From NCBI GenBank assembly GCA_943788195.1, contig CALSPH010000001.1:1499595-1563594 (forward strand): a stretch of DNA of 64,000 nt, written 5' to 3'. Positions 47,460 to 56,950 of this stretch are shown here, in pieces. Each line of letters opens with the position of its first letter. Positions within the stretch are counted from its first letter, which is position 1. Both the position numbers and the translations under genes were made by a program. Under the pieces are notes generated by a model, which worked only from the letters and a program-made list of their open reading frames with translations, was not told where the DNA came from and did no database searches. This DNA comes from an uncultured Bacteroidia bacterium. GTDB lineage: Bacteria; Bacteroidota; Bacteroidia; NS11-12g; UBA955.

Positions 47460-49232
47460 ATGAGACAATTCGTAAAATATGTGCTAGCTACCATAACAGG
47501 AATATTCCTTATGATGGTCGTGTTTGGAATCTTTATTTTTTCCGTTGCTATTGGACTGGCTTCTTCTGTCAACAAGAAGGTAGCCATGCCGGACAATACA
47601 ATTTTGGAATTGGAAATTAAGAATATGATTGTCGATAATTCAAGCGATGATCCGTTTCAATATTTCATCGCAGGCGGCCAGGATCTGTCATCTACCAGTG
47701 TTAGTAAGATTAGAAACACGCTCCGTCAAGCCAAAGGGGATGATAAGGTAAAAGGTGTTTTCTTGAAAATTGGACCTTTTGATGGGGGTTTTGCATCATT
47801 ACAGGAAATCAGACAAAGTATCAGTGATTTTAAAACATCAGGTAAGTTTGTTTATGCGCATGCGGATTATTTGGATGAAAAAGGATTTTATCTTGCAAGT
47901 GCAGCAGATTCTTTGTTTATGAATCCGGCAGGCGATTTCTTCTTGAATGGTTTTTCAAGCAATATCATTTATTTCAAAGAGGCTCTAGATAAAATGGGTG
48001 TTAAAATGCAAGCCATTCGGGTGGGTGAATATAAAGGTGCAGTAGAACCTTATGTTACCAATACCATGAGTGAAGAGAATAAAAGTCAAATTCAAGCCTA
48101 CATAGATGAACTCTACTCCATTTTTATAACAGAAGCCGCACAAGGTATTGATATGCCTGCCAAAGAGCTCAGAGCCATGGCAGATAACTTTACCATCAAA
48201 TCGGTTGATGATGCAGTTGATAAAGGGTTGGTGAATGCAACTTTGTTTATTGATGAAGTAAAAGCTCAATTTGCTAAGCGCAGTGGGCTAGATCAGGATG
48301 AACTCAAATTTGTTTCCTATAAACGATATCATGCACCTTTTAATAAAGATGTTGAAATTGAAAAGGATAAACGGATTGCTTTAATCTTTGCGGATGGTGA
48401 AATCGGTATGGGTAAAGGGGTGTATGGATCAATCGGAAGTGAAGGATTGAGTGAGACATTACGTAAAGTTAGAAATGACAAAAGCATCAGCGCAGTGGTT
48501 CTCCGCATCAACTCTCCAGGCGGGTCTTCATTGGCAAGTGATATCATCTGGCGAGAAGTAAAATTAACGCAAGAAACTAAGCCGGTGATAGTTTCTATGG
48601 GTGATGTAGCTGCAAGTGGGGGTTATTATATTGCGGTTGCTGCAGATACGATTGTAGCTCAACCATCTACAGTTACAGGGTCCATTGGTGTGTTTTTAAT
48701 TATGCCTAACGCTCAAGAGCTTATGGAAGACAAACTGGGTTTACATACACAGACTGTTAAAACAGGCCCATATGCCGACTTTGGTAGCATTGACCGTCCC
48801 TTGAAAGAGGAAGAACGTGGCTTTTTACAAGGCTACGCGGATCGCGTTTATAGTGACTTTATAACAAAAGTGGCTGAAGGACGATCCATGGCGAAAGACA
48901 GCGTGGATAAAATAGCCAAAGGCAGAGTATGGGTTGCGACCCAAGCTAAAGAACTCAATTTGGTTGATGTGCTGGGTAACCTTGATACAGCAATACAAAT
49001 TGCGAAATGGAAAGCAGGTATCACTAAAAAGGTGCGTTTGGATATTTATCCTAAACCGCAAAATCCAATTGAAATGTTGATGAACTATAAAGGACAGGTT
49101 AAAACAAATGCCTTGAAGGAGGAATTAGGTCCAATTTATGGATTTTGGAAAATGTTAAGTCAATATGCTTCCTCAGAATCAAAAGGAGTGAATGTGCAAA
49201 TGCGCTTGCCTTTCGAATTGCAATTAAACTAG
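47460..49232 (+). CDS. sppA: Signal peptide peptidase SppA, 67K type
   Basis: Inner-membrane serine protease that degrades leftover signal peptides, 590 residues. One N-terminal membrane anchor is at about 8-35. Two tandem ClpP-like domains follow. The catalytic Lys192 is in RVGEYKGAVEPY and Ser387 is in GDVAASGGYY. It lies about 100 bases after the phosphatase gene, with no strong promoter match. Confidence 0.94.
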   Translation: MRQFVKYVLATITGIFLMMVVFGIFIFSVAIGLASSVNKKVAMPDNTILELEIKNMIVDNSSDDPFQYFIAGGQDLSSTSVSKIRNTLRQAKGDDKVKGVFLKIGPFDGGFASLQEIRQSISDFKTSGKFVYAHADYLDEKGFYLASAADSLFMNPAGDFFLNGFSSNIIYFKEALDKMGVKMQAIRVGEYKGAVEPYVTNTMSEENKSQIQAYIDELYSIFITEAAQGIDMPAKELRAMADNFTIKSVDDAVDKGLVNATLFIDEVKAQFAKRSGLDQDELKFVSYKRYHAPFNKDVEIEKDKRIALIFADGEIGMGKGVYGSIGSEGLSETLRKVRNDKSISAVVLRINSPGGSSLASDIIWREVKLTQETKPVIVSMGDVAASGGYYIAVAADTIVAQPSTVTGSIGVFLIMPNAQELMEDKLGLHTQTVKTGPYADFGSIDRPLKEEERGFLQGYADRVYSDFITKVAEGRSMAKDSVDKIAKGRVWVATQAKELNLVDVLGNLDTAIQIAKWKAGITKKVRLDIYPKPQNPIEMLMNYKGQVKTNALKEELGPIYGFWKMLSQYASSESKGVNVQMRLPFELQLN

Positions 49233-49248
49233 TAAAGACAGTTTTATA

Positions 49249-50559
49249 TTATTGTTCTAATAGCAAGCCTGCAAATCGCTTCAATTGGAATTCTGCAAGT
49301 TTTGCATTGTACGATGCATTGAGTAAGTTAAGTTTAGTCTGAATCAAATTTAACTGGGCTTGGCGAAAATCTAAGGAGCTGATTTGACCTAAATTAAATT
49401 GTTCTTGTGATTTAAGGAAATTCTGTTCGTTCACTTTTACATTAATGGTTTCATTTGAAATCAAAGTCATTTGAGTAGTATACTCTGCCCAGAAAATAGC
49501 CAATTGATTCTCCAAAGAAAGTTTGAGCTTTTGCTCATTCAATGATTGGTTTTCTAAATTAATTCGGGCATTTTGAACGCGTACTTTATTCGCTCCACCA
49601 TCAAAAATGTCCCATGATAGATTAACGCCAGCATTGAGTCCAGCGCTGTTTTGGTTTTGGAAAAATCCTACTTTTCCGTTATCTCGATAATCTAACCCAT
49701 AAGATGCCGAAGCAGAAAGGGAAGGAACCCAAGCTGCCTTATTGATGTTCAAATCATGGTTGCTGATTTGTTTGTTCAGTTCGATTTGTTTGAGTTGAAC
49801 ATTATTGGAGTCCATGGCTGTTTTTAATCTGTCAAGACTCATATTAGGGTCTAGGACTACTTGGTTATTTACTAAGAACATCGTGCTAATGTCTCTTCCC
49901 AATAGGAAGTTTAGGTTTCGTTTATTGTTATCTAATTGTACCTGAAGGTTAATGAGATTGATGCTATCATTATTTGCATCTACCTTCGCATTGAGTACAT
50001 CCAATGTGGTACGTTGACCATATTTTTGCTGAATCTTGGTACGCTCTAATCGTGATTTAGAAATTGAAAACGCAGTGTCCAGCGTCTTTTTTTGTTCCTG
50101 ATTTCTAGCGATATTTAAAAAAAGCGTATATACCTCAATTAAAGTGTTTTCAATCTGTAGTTTTTTTTGTGATGAAGCTAATAGATATTGCTTTTTCAAA
50201 CGGTCAAATTGAAACTTTCTCGCTCCACCATTGAATAGGACATAGTTTAATCCAACTGAAGTTCCCAAGCTTTTTATTTCAGCCCCATTTATCGTATTAT
50301 CTACTCCCTGTTGAGTTGTAAATGAGGTGTTTGAATTGGAGTAATTGGCATTTCCAGATGCATTAAAAGTGGGTAAAAAACCTGTGTTGTAAATTGATTG
50401 ATTGTTGTCAGCCTGCCTTTTACTGTTCTCTGCTAATTGGATATCATAATTGTTTTTTAAGGCTATCGCAATAGCATCTTCTAGGGTCATGGCAGATTGT
50501 GACGAACCTGCAAATGGACTAATCAGACCAATTAAAATAATATTAAGTATATGTTTCAT
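49249..50559 (-). CDS. TolC-family outer membrane efflux protein
   Basis: 436 residues; signal peptide ending near AGSSQS. Two long coiled OEP repeats form the periplasmic alpha tunnel, with Asn/Gln-rich helices such as LEDAIAIALKNNYDIQLAENS. It is the last gene of the MarR-adaptor-RND-TolC operon; its start overlaps the RND stop by 17 bases. Confidence 0.93.
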   Translation of the reverse strand: MKHILNIILIGLISPFAGSSQSAMTLEDAIAIALKNNYDIQLAENSKRQADNNQSIYNTGFLPTFNASGNANYSNSNTSFTTQQGVDNTINGAEIKSLGTSVGLNYVLFNGGARKFQFDRLKKQYLLASSQKKLQIENTLIEVYTLFLNIARNQEQKKTLDTAFSISKSRLERTKIQQKYGQRTTLDVLNAKVDANNDSINLINLQVQLDNNKRNLNFLLGRDISTMFLVNNQVVLDPNMSLDRLKTAMDSNNVQLKQIELNKQISNHDLNINKAAWVPSLSASASYGLDYRDNGKVGFFQNQNSAGLNAGVNLSWDIFDGGANKVRVQNARINLENQSLNEQKLKLSLENQLAIFWAEYTTQMTLISNETINVKVNEQNFLKSQEQFNLGQISSLDFRQAQLNLIQTKLNLLNASYNAKLAEFQLKRFAGLLLEQ

Positions 50560-53500
50560 CTTGTTCGTTTTTAAGTTCTTTAACTGCGCGTTCTACAGAT
50601 TCTTTAGAGGGTTTAGCTTCTTGCCAGAATAACCAGTTGTTGGTGTCGTAGAACCACTTGAAGTGTACCTTTAGACTATTGACTACGGATAAAAATATAG
50701 GCAGCAGAAGTAATGTAAGTATGGTGGCAATCATAATCCCATAGACAATCGAAATAGCCATAGGAATTAAGAATTGGGCTTGCTGACTTTTTTCAAACAA
50801 CAGGGGAGTGAGCCCAGCAACAGTGGTAATCGTGGTAAGAAATATTGCTCTAAATCTGGATATACAGGCTTCCATTAGTGCTTGGTCAAATTTCATCCCT
50901 TCTTTCAGGTTGCCATTAAATTTACTGATTAAAACCAAGCCATCATTCACCATAATTCCGATGAGCGCAATAATTCCAAGACCTGATAAAATATTTATTG
51001 AGAAACCATGAATCCAATGCCCCCAGCCAATACCAATAAGACTAAAGGGTACTAAAAAGATGAGTACGAATGGTTGACTATAGCTTCTGAATGTGAATGC
51101 AATAACTACATATATAAGGATTAAGATGATCCAACCTGTAGGGTTTAAGGATTTCTGTGTCTTTACGGCTTCTCTATTTTGTCCTTCATATAGGGGGGTT
51201 ACAGACGGGTACTTTTCAAGAATACTTGGCATGACTTCCTTTTTTATGGTATTCATAAAGTCGGTAGCACTCGCTTTGGGGTTAATTAAATCTGCCTTAA
51301 CTTGAATTTCACGCTGTCCTTCTAAATGATTGATAGATATTTCACCACGTGCAATATTGTATTCTGCTATTTCTGACAAAGGAACTCTTGCTCCTGATAT
51401 AGAACCCAATTGCATGTTGTCCAAATTAGAGATGGATTTACGCTCTGATTCATCGTACCGAACCCAAACCTTAATTTCATCCTCACCTCGCTGAAAGCGC
51501 TGTGCTTGGGCGCCAAAAAATGCGCTTCTAACTTGAGTCATTACACTGTTCAGAGTGAAACCAAGTAGATATGCATTGGGTTTTAAGCTTAGGTTAATTT
51601 CTTTAATGCCCTGCGGGTCGTTATCGGTAATGTCTTTAATACCCGATATATCAGCTAATTCGTTCTTCAGTTCCTTCTTCGCAGCTTTCAGTTCAACAAT
51701 GTTATTCCCGAGCAGTGAAACAGCAATTGGGCTTCCTCCAAAAACCGCACCTGAACCAAAAATCAAATTTTCAGCGCCAATTATTTCGTCCGCAGTGTCC
51801 TGAATTGCATTGGTAATTTCTGGTGCGGTAAAATCGCGTAATTCACCTTGCAATAAGTTCAAGGTGAGTGAGGCTTTTGAAGAGCCTGGACCTATAGTCT
51901 TAACAATGTTGAGTATAACAGAATCTCGGTCAGTCTGCATTGCTCCATACTTTTCATTGACTTGCCATGCACTTTTCTCTAGATTGGAAATAAGTGAATC
52001 TGTTAAAGTGGCACTGGTTCCTTGCGGCATGTCCAAGGTGATTTGAATACGATCACTAGCTATTTGAGGGAAAAATGTCGTCCGTATAATACCACCAGCT
52101 AAGCCTCCAATGGTGATAATCAGTAAACCTAATAAAATGGAGAACCCTACAAATTTGTATCGCAGAAAAAACCTTAAAATCGGAGCATAGGTTTTATCGC
52201 GCAAAAAAATCATCAGCTGTTCTGCCTTCACATTAAATTTATACGGTTTGGTATTTTCCTTTAAGGTTTTAGAATGTGATATATGCGATGGTAGAATAAT
52301 TAAAGCTTCAATAAGGGAAACACCCAGCGTTAGAAGAACGATTACAGAAACCTCTCCAAAAAACTCACCAATTCTTCCATCCAAAAACAAGAAGGTAGCA
52401 AAGGCCAGCATGGTAGTGATAATAGCAGAGAGGATCGGTGGAATCACTTCTATTGTACCATCAATGGCCGCGCGGATAGGTGATTTTCCTCGCTCAAAGT
52501 GAGAGTAGATATTCTCTGCAATTACAATACCATCATCCACCAGAATTCCAATCACAATAATCATGGCAAAAAGAGAAAGCACATTAATGGTGACGCCAAA
52601 TTGGCCTGCGATTGCAAACATCCCTAAAAACGAGATGGGTAAACCAAAGGCAACCCACAAGGCAATTCTTGGTTTTAGAAATACGGAAAGGATGATAAGC
52701 ACCAATAGAATACCTTGCCATGCATTTTTTAGCAGTAGCTGTGTGCGCTGTGTCAAGGTAATTGACGAGTCTGAGGTTACGTTTAGCATTACATCGCTTG
52801 ACTTGATATTGTAGCTAGCGATATAGTCTTTCACTTTATCTGCAGATGATATCAGATCCTCGCTGTTTGTGTTTTGTACCGTAATATTTACGGATTTATC
52901 TCCATTGAAATAGGATGCATTTGGGGTTTCATTAAATCGATCGGATAAAACAGCTACTTCTTTCAAAAGGATGGTATTACCCATGGCATCCGATTTAACT
53001 ACGATGTTTTCCAAGTCTTTGGCAAAGTATCCTCTGTTGCTGGCACGGATTAAATATTCTTCAGCTACCGTTTTAATTGATCCTCCAGTGGTGATTAAGC
53101 TGTTGCCGGCAACGGCTGAAGCCACTTGCTGAAAGCTGAGCTGATATGCTCTTAAAGTAGCCTCTTTAACTGCTATTTCTATCTCCTCAACCGGAAACCC
53201 ACTTAAACTTACCTGAGAAATGCCATCTAGCCGCAGTAGGTCTTTTTCAATTAACTGTGCTTTCTGTTTAAGCACGGTCAGTGGAACACCTTCACCACTG
53301 ACTATAAAGCTTATGGTTTGCCGGGTGGCCTCCTTTTTGGCAATGACGGGCGGTTCCATTCCCGATGGGAAACTTGGGACTTTATCTACTGCGTTTTTTA
53401 CGTCCGCAAGTATTACATCTGTATCAAAACCTTTAAATGTTTCAATAGTGATAATTGCGGTGTTTTCGGAAGAAGTAGAAGTAACCCGATCAATACCCAA

Positions 53501-53725
53501 AATTCCTTTTAAATTATCTTCAATCTTTAATACAACGCCTTCTTCCATTTCCTGGGGTGAGGCACCAGGATAAGCCAAGCTAATTGTGATGATTCGTGAT
53601 TCAGACAGCGGGAAAAAAGAGGAGGTAAGCGTAGTAAACCCGAAATATCCAAAGAAAATAAAACCAATAACAATGATATTTACCGCAATGGGGTATTTGA
53701 TAAAGTATGCAATTATCTTTTTCAT
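50543..53725 (-). CDS. RND-family efflux permease (AcrB/MdtC-like)
   Basis: Proton-driven inner-membrane pump of 1060 residues. Twelve transmembrane helices lie in the usual 1+5+6 pattern, with two large periplasmic loops. The TM4 proton-relay pair is in ILVDDGIVIAENI. The N-terminal YFIKYPIAVNIIVIGF matches the HAE/HME start. It sits five bases after the adaptor gene. The substrate is unknown but probably drugs or hydrophobic compounds. Confidence 0.95.
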   Translation of the reverse strand: MKKIIAYFIKYPIAVNIIVIGFIFFGYFGFTTLTSSFFPLSESRIITISLAYPGASPQEMEEGVVLKIEDNLKGILGIDRVTSTSSENTAIITIETFKGFDTDVILADVKNAVDKVPSFPSGMEPPVIAKKEATRQTISFIVSGEGVPLTVLKQKAQLIEKDLLRLDGISQVSLSGFPVEEIEIAVKEATLRAYQLSFQQVASAVAGNSLITTGGSIKTVAEEYLIRASNRGYFAKDLENIVVKSDAMGNTILLKEVAVLSDRFNETPNASYFNGDKSVNITVQNTNSEDLISSADKVKDYIASYNIKSSDVMLNVTSDSSITLTQRTQLLLKNAWQGILLVLIILSVFLKPRIALWVAFGLPISFLGMFAIAGQFGVTINVLSLFAMIIVIGILVDDGIVIAENIYSHFERGKSPIRAAIDGTIEVIPPILSAIITTMLAFATFLFLDGRIGEFFGEVSVIVLLTLGVSLIEALIILPSHISHSKTLKENTKPYKFNVKAEQLMIFLRDKTYAPILRFFLRYKFVGFSILLGLLIITIGGLAGGIIRTTFFPQIASDRIQITLDMPQGTSATLTDSLISNLEKSAWQVNEKYGAMQTDRDSVILNIVKTIGPGSSKASLTLNLLQGELRDFTAPEITNAIQDTADEIIGAENLIFGSGAVFGGSPIAVSLLGNNIVELKAAKKELKNELADISGIKDITDNDPQGIKEINLSLKPNAYLLGFTLNSVMTQVRSAFFGAQAQRFQRGEDEIKVWVRYDESERKSISNLDNMQLGSISGARVPLSEIAEYNIARGEISINHLEGQREIQVKADLINPKASATDFMNTIKKEVMPSILEKYPSVTPLYEGQNREAVKTQKSLNPTGWIILILIYVVIAFTFRSYSQPFVLIFLVPFSLIGIGWGHWIHGFSINILSGLGIIALIGIMVNDGLVLISKFNGNLKEGMKFDQALMEACISRFRAIFLTTITTVAGLTPLLFEKSQQAQFLIPMAISIVYGIMIATILTLLLLPIFLSVVNSLKVHFKWFYDTNNWLFWQEAKPSKESVERAVKELKNEQDETYT

Positions 53726-53730
53726 GTTGG

Positions 53731-54840
53731 TTATTTTCTGATCGTTATTTTCATGCCATCGTAACCACCGGGTACGGGCAATGCAATGAGTTCTGTGTTG
53801 TCTTTTAACCCTTTAACAATCAGTGTATTCTCATTGGAATGAATGGTCGAAATTTGGACTTTTTTCAAGCGGTTGTTTTCGACTATAAATACATAATCCT
53901 GATCGATGACTAAGTTTCGTTCAATTTCCGTTACGCCTTCTACTTGTTCCGCTTCAATTTGTGCTTCTAAATATTCTCCTTCATTTAATTGGGATGAATT
54001 CACTTGTACAAAGACCTGCACCGTTTGTGAGGCGCGATCTACTTGTGCATTGATTCGGGTTAAAGTTCCGGTATAGTTTGAAGTATGATCTGTGTTCCAA
54101 AGAGTTACCTTACGTCCAACTTTTAAGAAATCTTTTAAACTGGCATTTACATTCAATTCCAATTCATACACACCCGGTTGAATAAATTCACCTAATTTCT
54201 GCCCAGGAGACACCAGCGAACCGGGCGTTACATTGGTTTCAACCAAAACACCAGAAAAGGGTGCGGTAATGGTATACTTGTTTAAGCGGGTCTCTAGGTT
54301 TTTAATCGTGTAGTACGTTGAATTTACATTTTTGACACTTAAGTAGTTGGCTAATTTGGTATCAATTACTTTAGGTAGCTGAGGTAAGTTTCGGTTCGCT
54401 GAAATGGATGCTTCATAATTCTTCCATGTTTGGAGTTCGTTTGGATAGTCAAATTGAATATCTGCCAATAAGGAAGTGATTAAACTCTTAAAGGCAATGC
54501 GCTGTGATTTAACTGATGCACCAAATTCAGCTTGGTTTATTCGAATGAGTACTTGCCCCTTGTTGTAACGAACCCCGGCTTTAAATAAAGTTGATGTCGC
54601 TTGAAAAACACCTTGAACCTCTGAATAGAGCACTGCTCTATTTTTGGCAAGTATGGAACCGGTACTTTTAATTTCAATGGGCAAACTGGAATTAACCACT
54701 TTTTTCACTACCACAGATTGCAAGGATTTTTCCGTGTTTTTTTTGGGAGCTTTTTTACTACTTGCCATTTTCTTGTAGAGCAAGAAAGAAAGCGCAATAA
54801 TTAGCACCGAGCCGATGATGGATAAGATTGTTTTTCTCAT
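53731..54840 (-). CDS. RND efflux periplasmic adaptor (MFP)
   Basis: 369 residues with an N-terminal anchor helix (about 6-24), no lipobox Cys. The lipoyl-like halves are split by a short alpha hairpin and followed by beta-barrel and membrane-proximal domains (ITAPFSGVLVETNVTPGSLV is the typical lipoyl-barrel junction). It links the RND pump to TolC. It follows marR by six bases. Confidence 0.93.
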   Translation of the reverse strand: MRKTILSIIGSVLIIALSFLLYKKMASSKKAPKKNTEKSLQSVVVKKVVNSSLPIEIKSTGSILAKNRAVLYSEVQGVFQATSTLFKAGVRYNKGQVLIRINQAEFGASVKSQRIAFKSLITSLLADIQFDYPNELQTWKNYEASISANRNLPQLPKVIDTKLANYLSVKNVNSTYYTIKNLETRLNKYTITAPFSGVLVETNVTPGSLVSPGQKLGEFIQPGVYELELNVNASLKDFLKVGRKVTLWNTDHTSNYTGTLTRINAQVDRASQTVQVFVQVNSSQLNEGEYLEAQIEAEQVEGVTEIERNLVIDQDYVFIVENNRLKKVQISTIHSNENTLIVKGLKDNTELIALPVPGGYDGMKITIRK

Positions 54841-54846
54841 GGTATT

Positions 54847-55317
54847 TTAATTAAAGAAGGATTTAGCTTCTTCTTGAGTTACGTTTACTTGAATTATTTT
54901 TAGAATGTCTTTTGCTCTCTCAATGTCTTCTGCAGATAAATTTTGTTCTACGAGCTGAGCGAGTTGTTGAAAATGTGGAGTTGCTTCGGCCAAAATTTGC
55001 AATCCTTTTTCAGCCAAATGAATGGTGTTTTTTCGTTTGTCGTCTTTGCTTACTTTTTTATGTATATATTCCTTCTTGATTAATGTTTCAATCATACGAG
55101 TGAGGGAAGACTTATTGCGATTGGAGTGAAAAGCCAATTCATTTTGGCAAATACCTTGGTTCTGAGCAATGTTTTTAAGAATAACGAATTGCATTCGACT
55201 TAAATCGATATTATTTTCAGCCAAGATATCTTCAATGCGATGATCGATGAGTTTCATAGTTCTACCTATCCATGGCGCCAATGAATTTTTGAAATTAGAA
55301 GGGTTTGAAGCTTTCAC
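54847..55317 (-). CDS. MarR-family transcriptional regulator
   Basis: 156 residues from GTG 55317; ATG 55257 would remove the first 20 residues, which contain SLAPWIGRT, part of the family's dimerisation helix. The winged helix has NELAFHSNRNKSSLTRMIETL and KKVSKDDKRKNTIHL. It heads the efflux operon. A TACCTTTG -7 element ends five bases before the GTG. A perfect 14-base palindrome covers the matching -33 TTG, the expected arrangement for a self-regulated repressor. Confidence 0.88.
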   Translation of the reverse strand: MKASNPSNFKNSLAPWIGRTMKLIDHRIEDILAENNIDLSRMQFVILKNIAQNQGICQNELAFHSNRNKSSLTRMIETLIKKEYIHKKVSKDDKRKNTIHLAEKGLQILAEATPHFQQLAQLVEQNLSAEDIERAKDILKIIQVNVTQEEAKSFFN

Positions 55318-55322
55318 GAAAG

Positions 55323-55358
55323 CAAAGGTAAAGCTAAAAAGGTTGCATATGCAACTAA
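55323..55358 (-). promoter_or_regulatory. Promoter and putative MarR operator of the efflux operon
   Basis: Minus-strand TACCTTTG (55323-55330) is 21 bases downstream of a GTTG -33. That -33 lies in the perfect palindrome GTTGCATATGCAAC at 55342-55355. A protein bound to the palindrome would block the promoter. The operator role is inferred from symmetry and position. Confidence 0.6.
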
Positions 55359-55399
55359 AATGCATGATACTTCAAAAATGCTTTACCGATTAAGCATTA

Positions 55400-55546
55400 T
55401 TATTTAGAGCTATGGATATATTTTTTGGCCTCTTTCCAAGTTGGAAAATCATTTTGCACCAATCGCTTAACGATTATTTTTGCGGCAATTTGATTGGAAA
55501 TCTTCATGGATTCCAAATGCGCTCCACTTTTTACAAAAAGCATCAT
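55400..55546 (-). CDS. Short open frame of uncertain status
   Basis: 48 codons from ATG 55546, with a helical, Lys-rich product (KISNQIAAKIIVKRL). It is the only open frame with protein-like composition in the 500-base gap between marR and the adenylate cyclase gene. No family recognised. The rest of the gap, 55547-55819, shows nothing recognisable, so this could be a remnant. Confidence 0.25.
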   Translation of the reverse strand: MMLFVKSGAHLESMKISNQIAAKIIVKRLVQNDFPTWKEAKKYIHSSK

Positions 55547-55819
55547 ATCGTCTTAAGAAATCCATTTACTCATGGTATAGTGATGGATCCAAAAACCTGT
55601 TTGCTTATGTGACGCGCAATGTTTGTTTGCTTTAAGTTGCTTTAGTATATATCTTGCATTGTTGGCTAAGGAAAAGAAATGCCAAGGTGACTTCAGTCTA
55701 ATATAAGTAATAGAAATAATCATGATTTTAAAGATTGTTTTTTACCAATCTTATTTCCAGAAAGGGCAGTGTGATAGATTAACAGCTCCAAATTACTCTA
55801 TTATTAAAATGGAATTATA

Positions 55820-56944
55820 CTAAGCCTCAGCAGCTTGTAGCACTTCTTTTTTCTCAGTTACAAAATACATCTGCATATCTCCTTTACCTTTAACAGGAAT
55901 GGCAGATCGTTGCACGAAATCAAAACTGTCCTTAATCAAATCATACGTAACCTCAGAAATGTTTACTTGCTCAATATCACCATGAGACTCCATACGCGAA
56001 GCTATGTTTACGGTGTCACCCCAGATATCAAACTGGAATTTCTTTTGTCCAACTACACCAGAAATTACATGTCCGGTATGCACTCCAACACGCATTTCAA
56101 AAAAGAACTTACCATCAATCATGCGTTCTTTTTTTCGTTTGATCATATAATCGCGTAATTCCAATGCCGCAGAAACCACGTGCCATGGGGTGCATTTTTT
56201 GGAGCTAAAATCTCCGCCTACAGCCATGTATGAATCTCCAATGGTTTTTATTTTCTCAATATGGTATCGTGTGGTAATTTCATCAAAAACCCCAAAACAA
56301 TGGTTGATTTCTTCAACCAATTCTTTAGGAGTGATAGCTTCCGAGATTTCAGTAAACCCTTTGAAATCGGTAAAAAGTACCGTTGCATCATCATGCGCAA
56401 CCGGTTCAACCTTTCCAAATTTTTTCAACTCTTCAGCTACATCACGGGGTAAAATATTAAGTAAAAGGGATTCAGAACGTTTTCTCTCAAACTTGGTGGT
56501 TTTTACAAACCACGCAGCACCAAAAAAGATGACCGTATATGAAGCTATAATATTCATGTTGTACTGCAGTTTCATGATAGGCTTTTCAACTTCGAGAATA
56601 TGTCCTAAAAAGGCCGGTTCAAAATTGACGGTGTAAATAACTATTAATAGAAAGACGCCCATCCAATAAATAGCATGTTTGAAACTCAGAAATATAAGAG
56701 ATCCCAGGGCTCCCATAAAACACCAAGAAATAACCATCCCGCTGTGAGAGAGGTCACCTATAATGAATTGGATTGAAGCAGGAAGTGCTACCGTAAGCAC
56801 AAAAAGTGCATGTACCAGAATATAATGATTGCGTAAATAATGACCAATTGCCATTGCCGAGGTTAAGATAACAGTATATACGAATGCGATAACCACGATT
56901 ATATCCCATCCAGCTATATGGGAATATATATGGCCAATTTCCAT
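55820..56944 (-). CDS. Membrane class III adenylate cyclase
   Basis: 374 residues. Five or six transmembrane helices occupy 12-150, then a cyclase homology domain at about 185-355. The catalytic set is intact: metal-binding Asp193 (FTDFKGFT) and Asp237 (IGDSYM), adenine-selecting Lys233 and Asp306, and transition-state Asn313 and Arg317 (TVNIASR). This predicts cAMP rather than cGMP. There is a short linker but no HAMP or sensor domain beyond the membrane part. The gene diverges from the encapsulin gene and its start overlaps that gene's start by at least 15 bases. The next gene encodes a protein with a cyclic-nucleotide-binding-type domain, so the two may be functionally paired. Confidence 0.88.
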   Translation of the reverse strand: MEIGHIYSHIAGWDIIVVIAFVYTVILTSAMAIGHYLRNHYILVHALFVLTVALPASIQFIIGDLSHSGMVISWCFMGALGSLIFLSFKHAIYWMGVFLLIVIYTVNFEPAFLGHILEVEKPIMKLQYNMNIIASYTVIFFGAAWFVKTTKFERKRSESLLLNILPRDVAEELKKFGKVEPVAHDDATVLFTDFKGFTEISEAITPKELVEEINHCFGVFDEITTRYHIEKIKTIGDSYMAVGGDFSSKKCTPWHVVSAALELRDYMIKRKKERMIDGKFFFEMRVGVHTGHVISGVVGQKKFQFDIWGDTVNIASRMESHGDIEQVNISEVTYDLIKDSFDFVQRSAIPVKGKGDMQMYFVTEKKEVLQAAEA

Positions 56945-56950
56945 ATATAT
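56924..56950. repeat. Inverted repeat at the cyclase/encapsulin divergent starts
   Basis: Perfect 10-base arms ATATATATGG and CCATATATAT separated by CCAATTT, covering both candidate start codons. It could be an operator, or a by-product of AT-rich sequence. It does not resemble a CRP site. Confidence 0.5.

Noticed and set aside
55412..55612. 66-codon plus-strand frame after marR
   Set aside because: Its composition (many Phe, His, Met) and lack of any motif suggest a shadow; the opposite strand frame is more protein-like.
55820..56944. Guanylate rather than adenylate cyclase
   Set aside because: Lys233 and Asp306 are the adenine-selecting pair; the Glu/Cys pair of guanylate cyclases is absent.
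56924..56950. CRP-type binding site
   Set aside because: The inverted repeat has no TGTGA/TCACA core.
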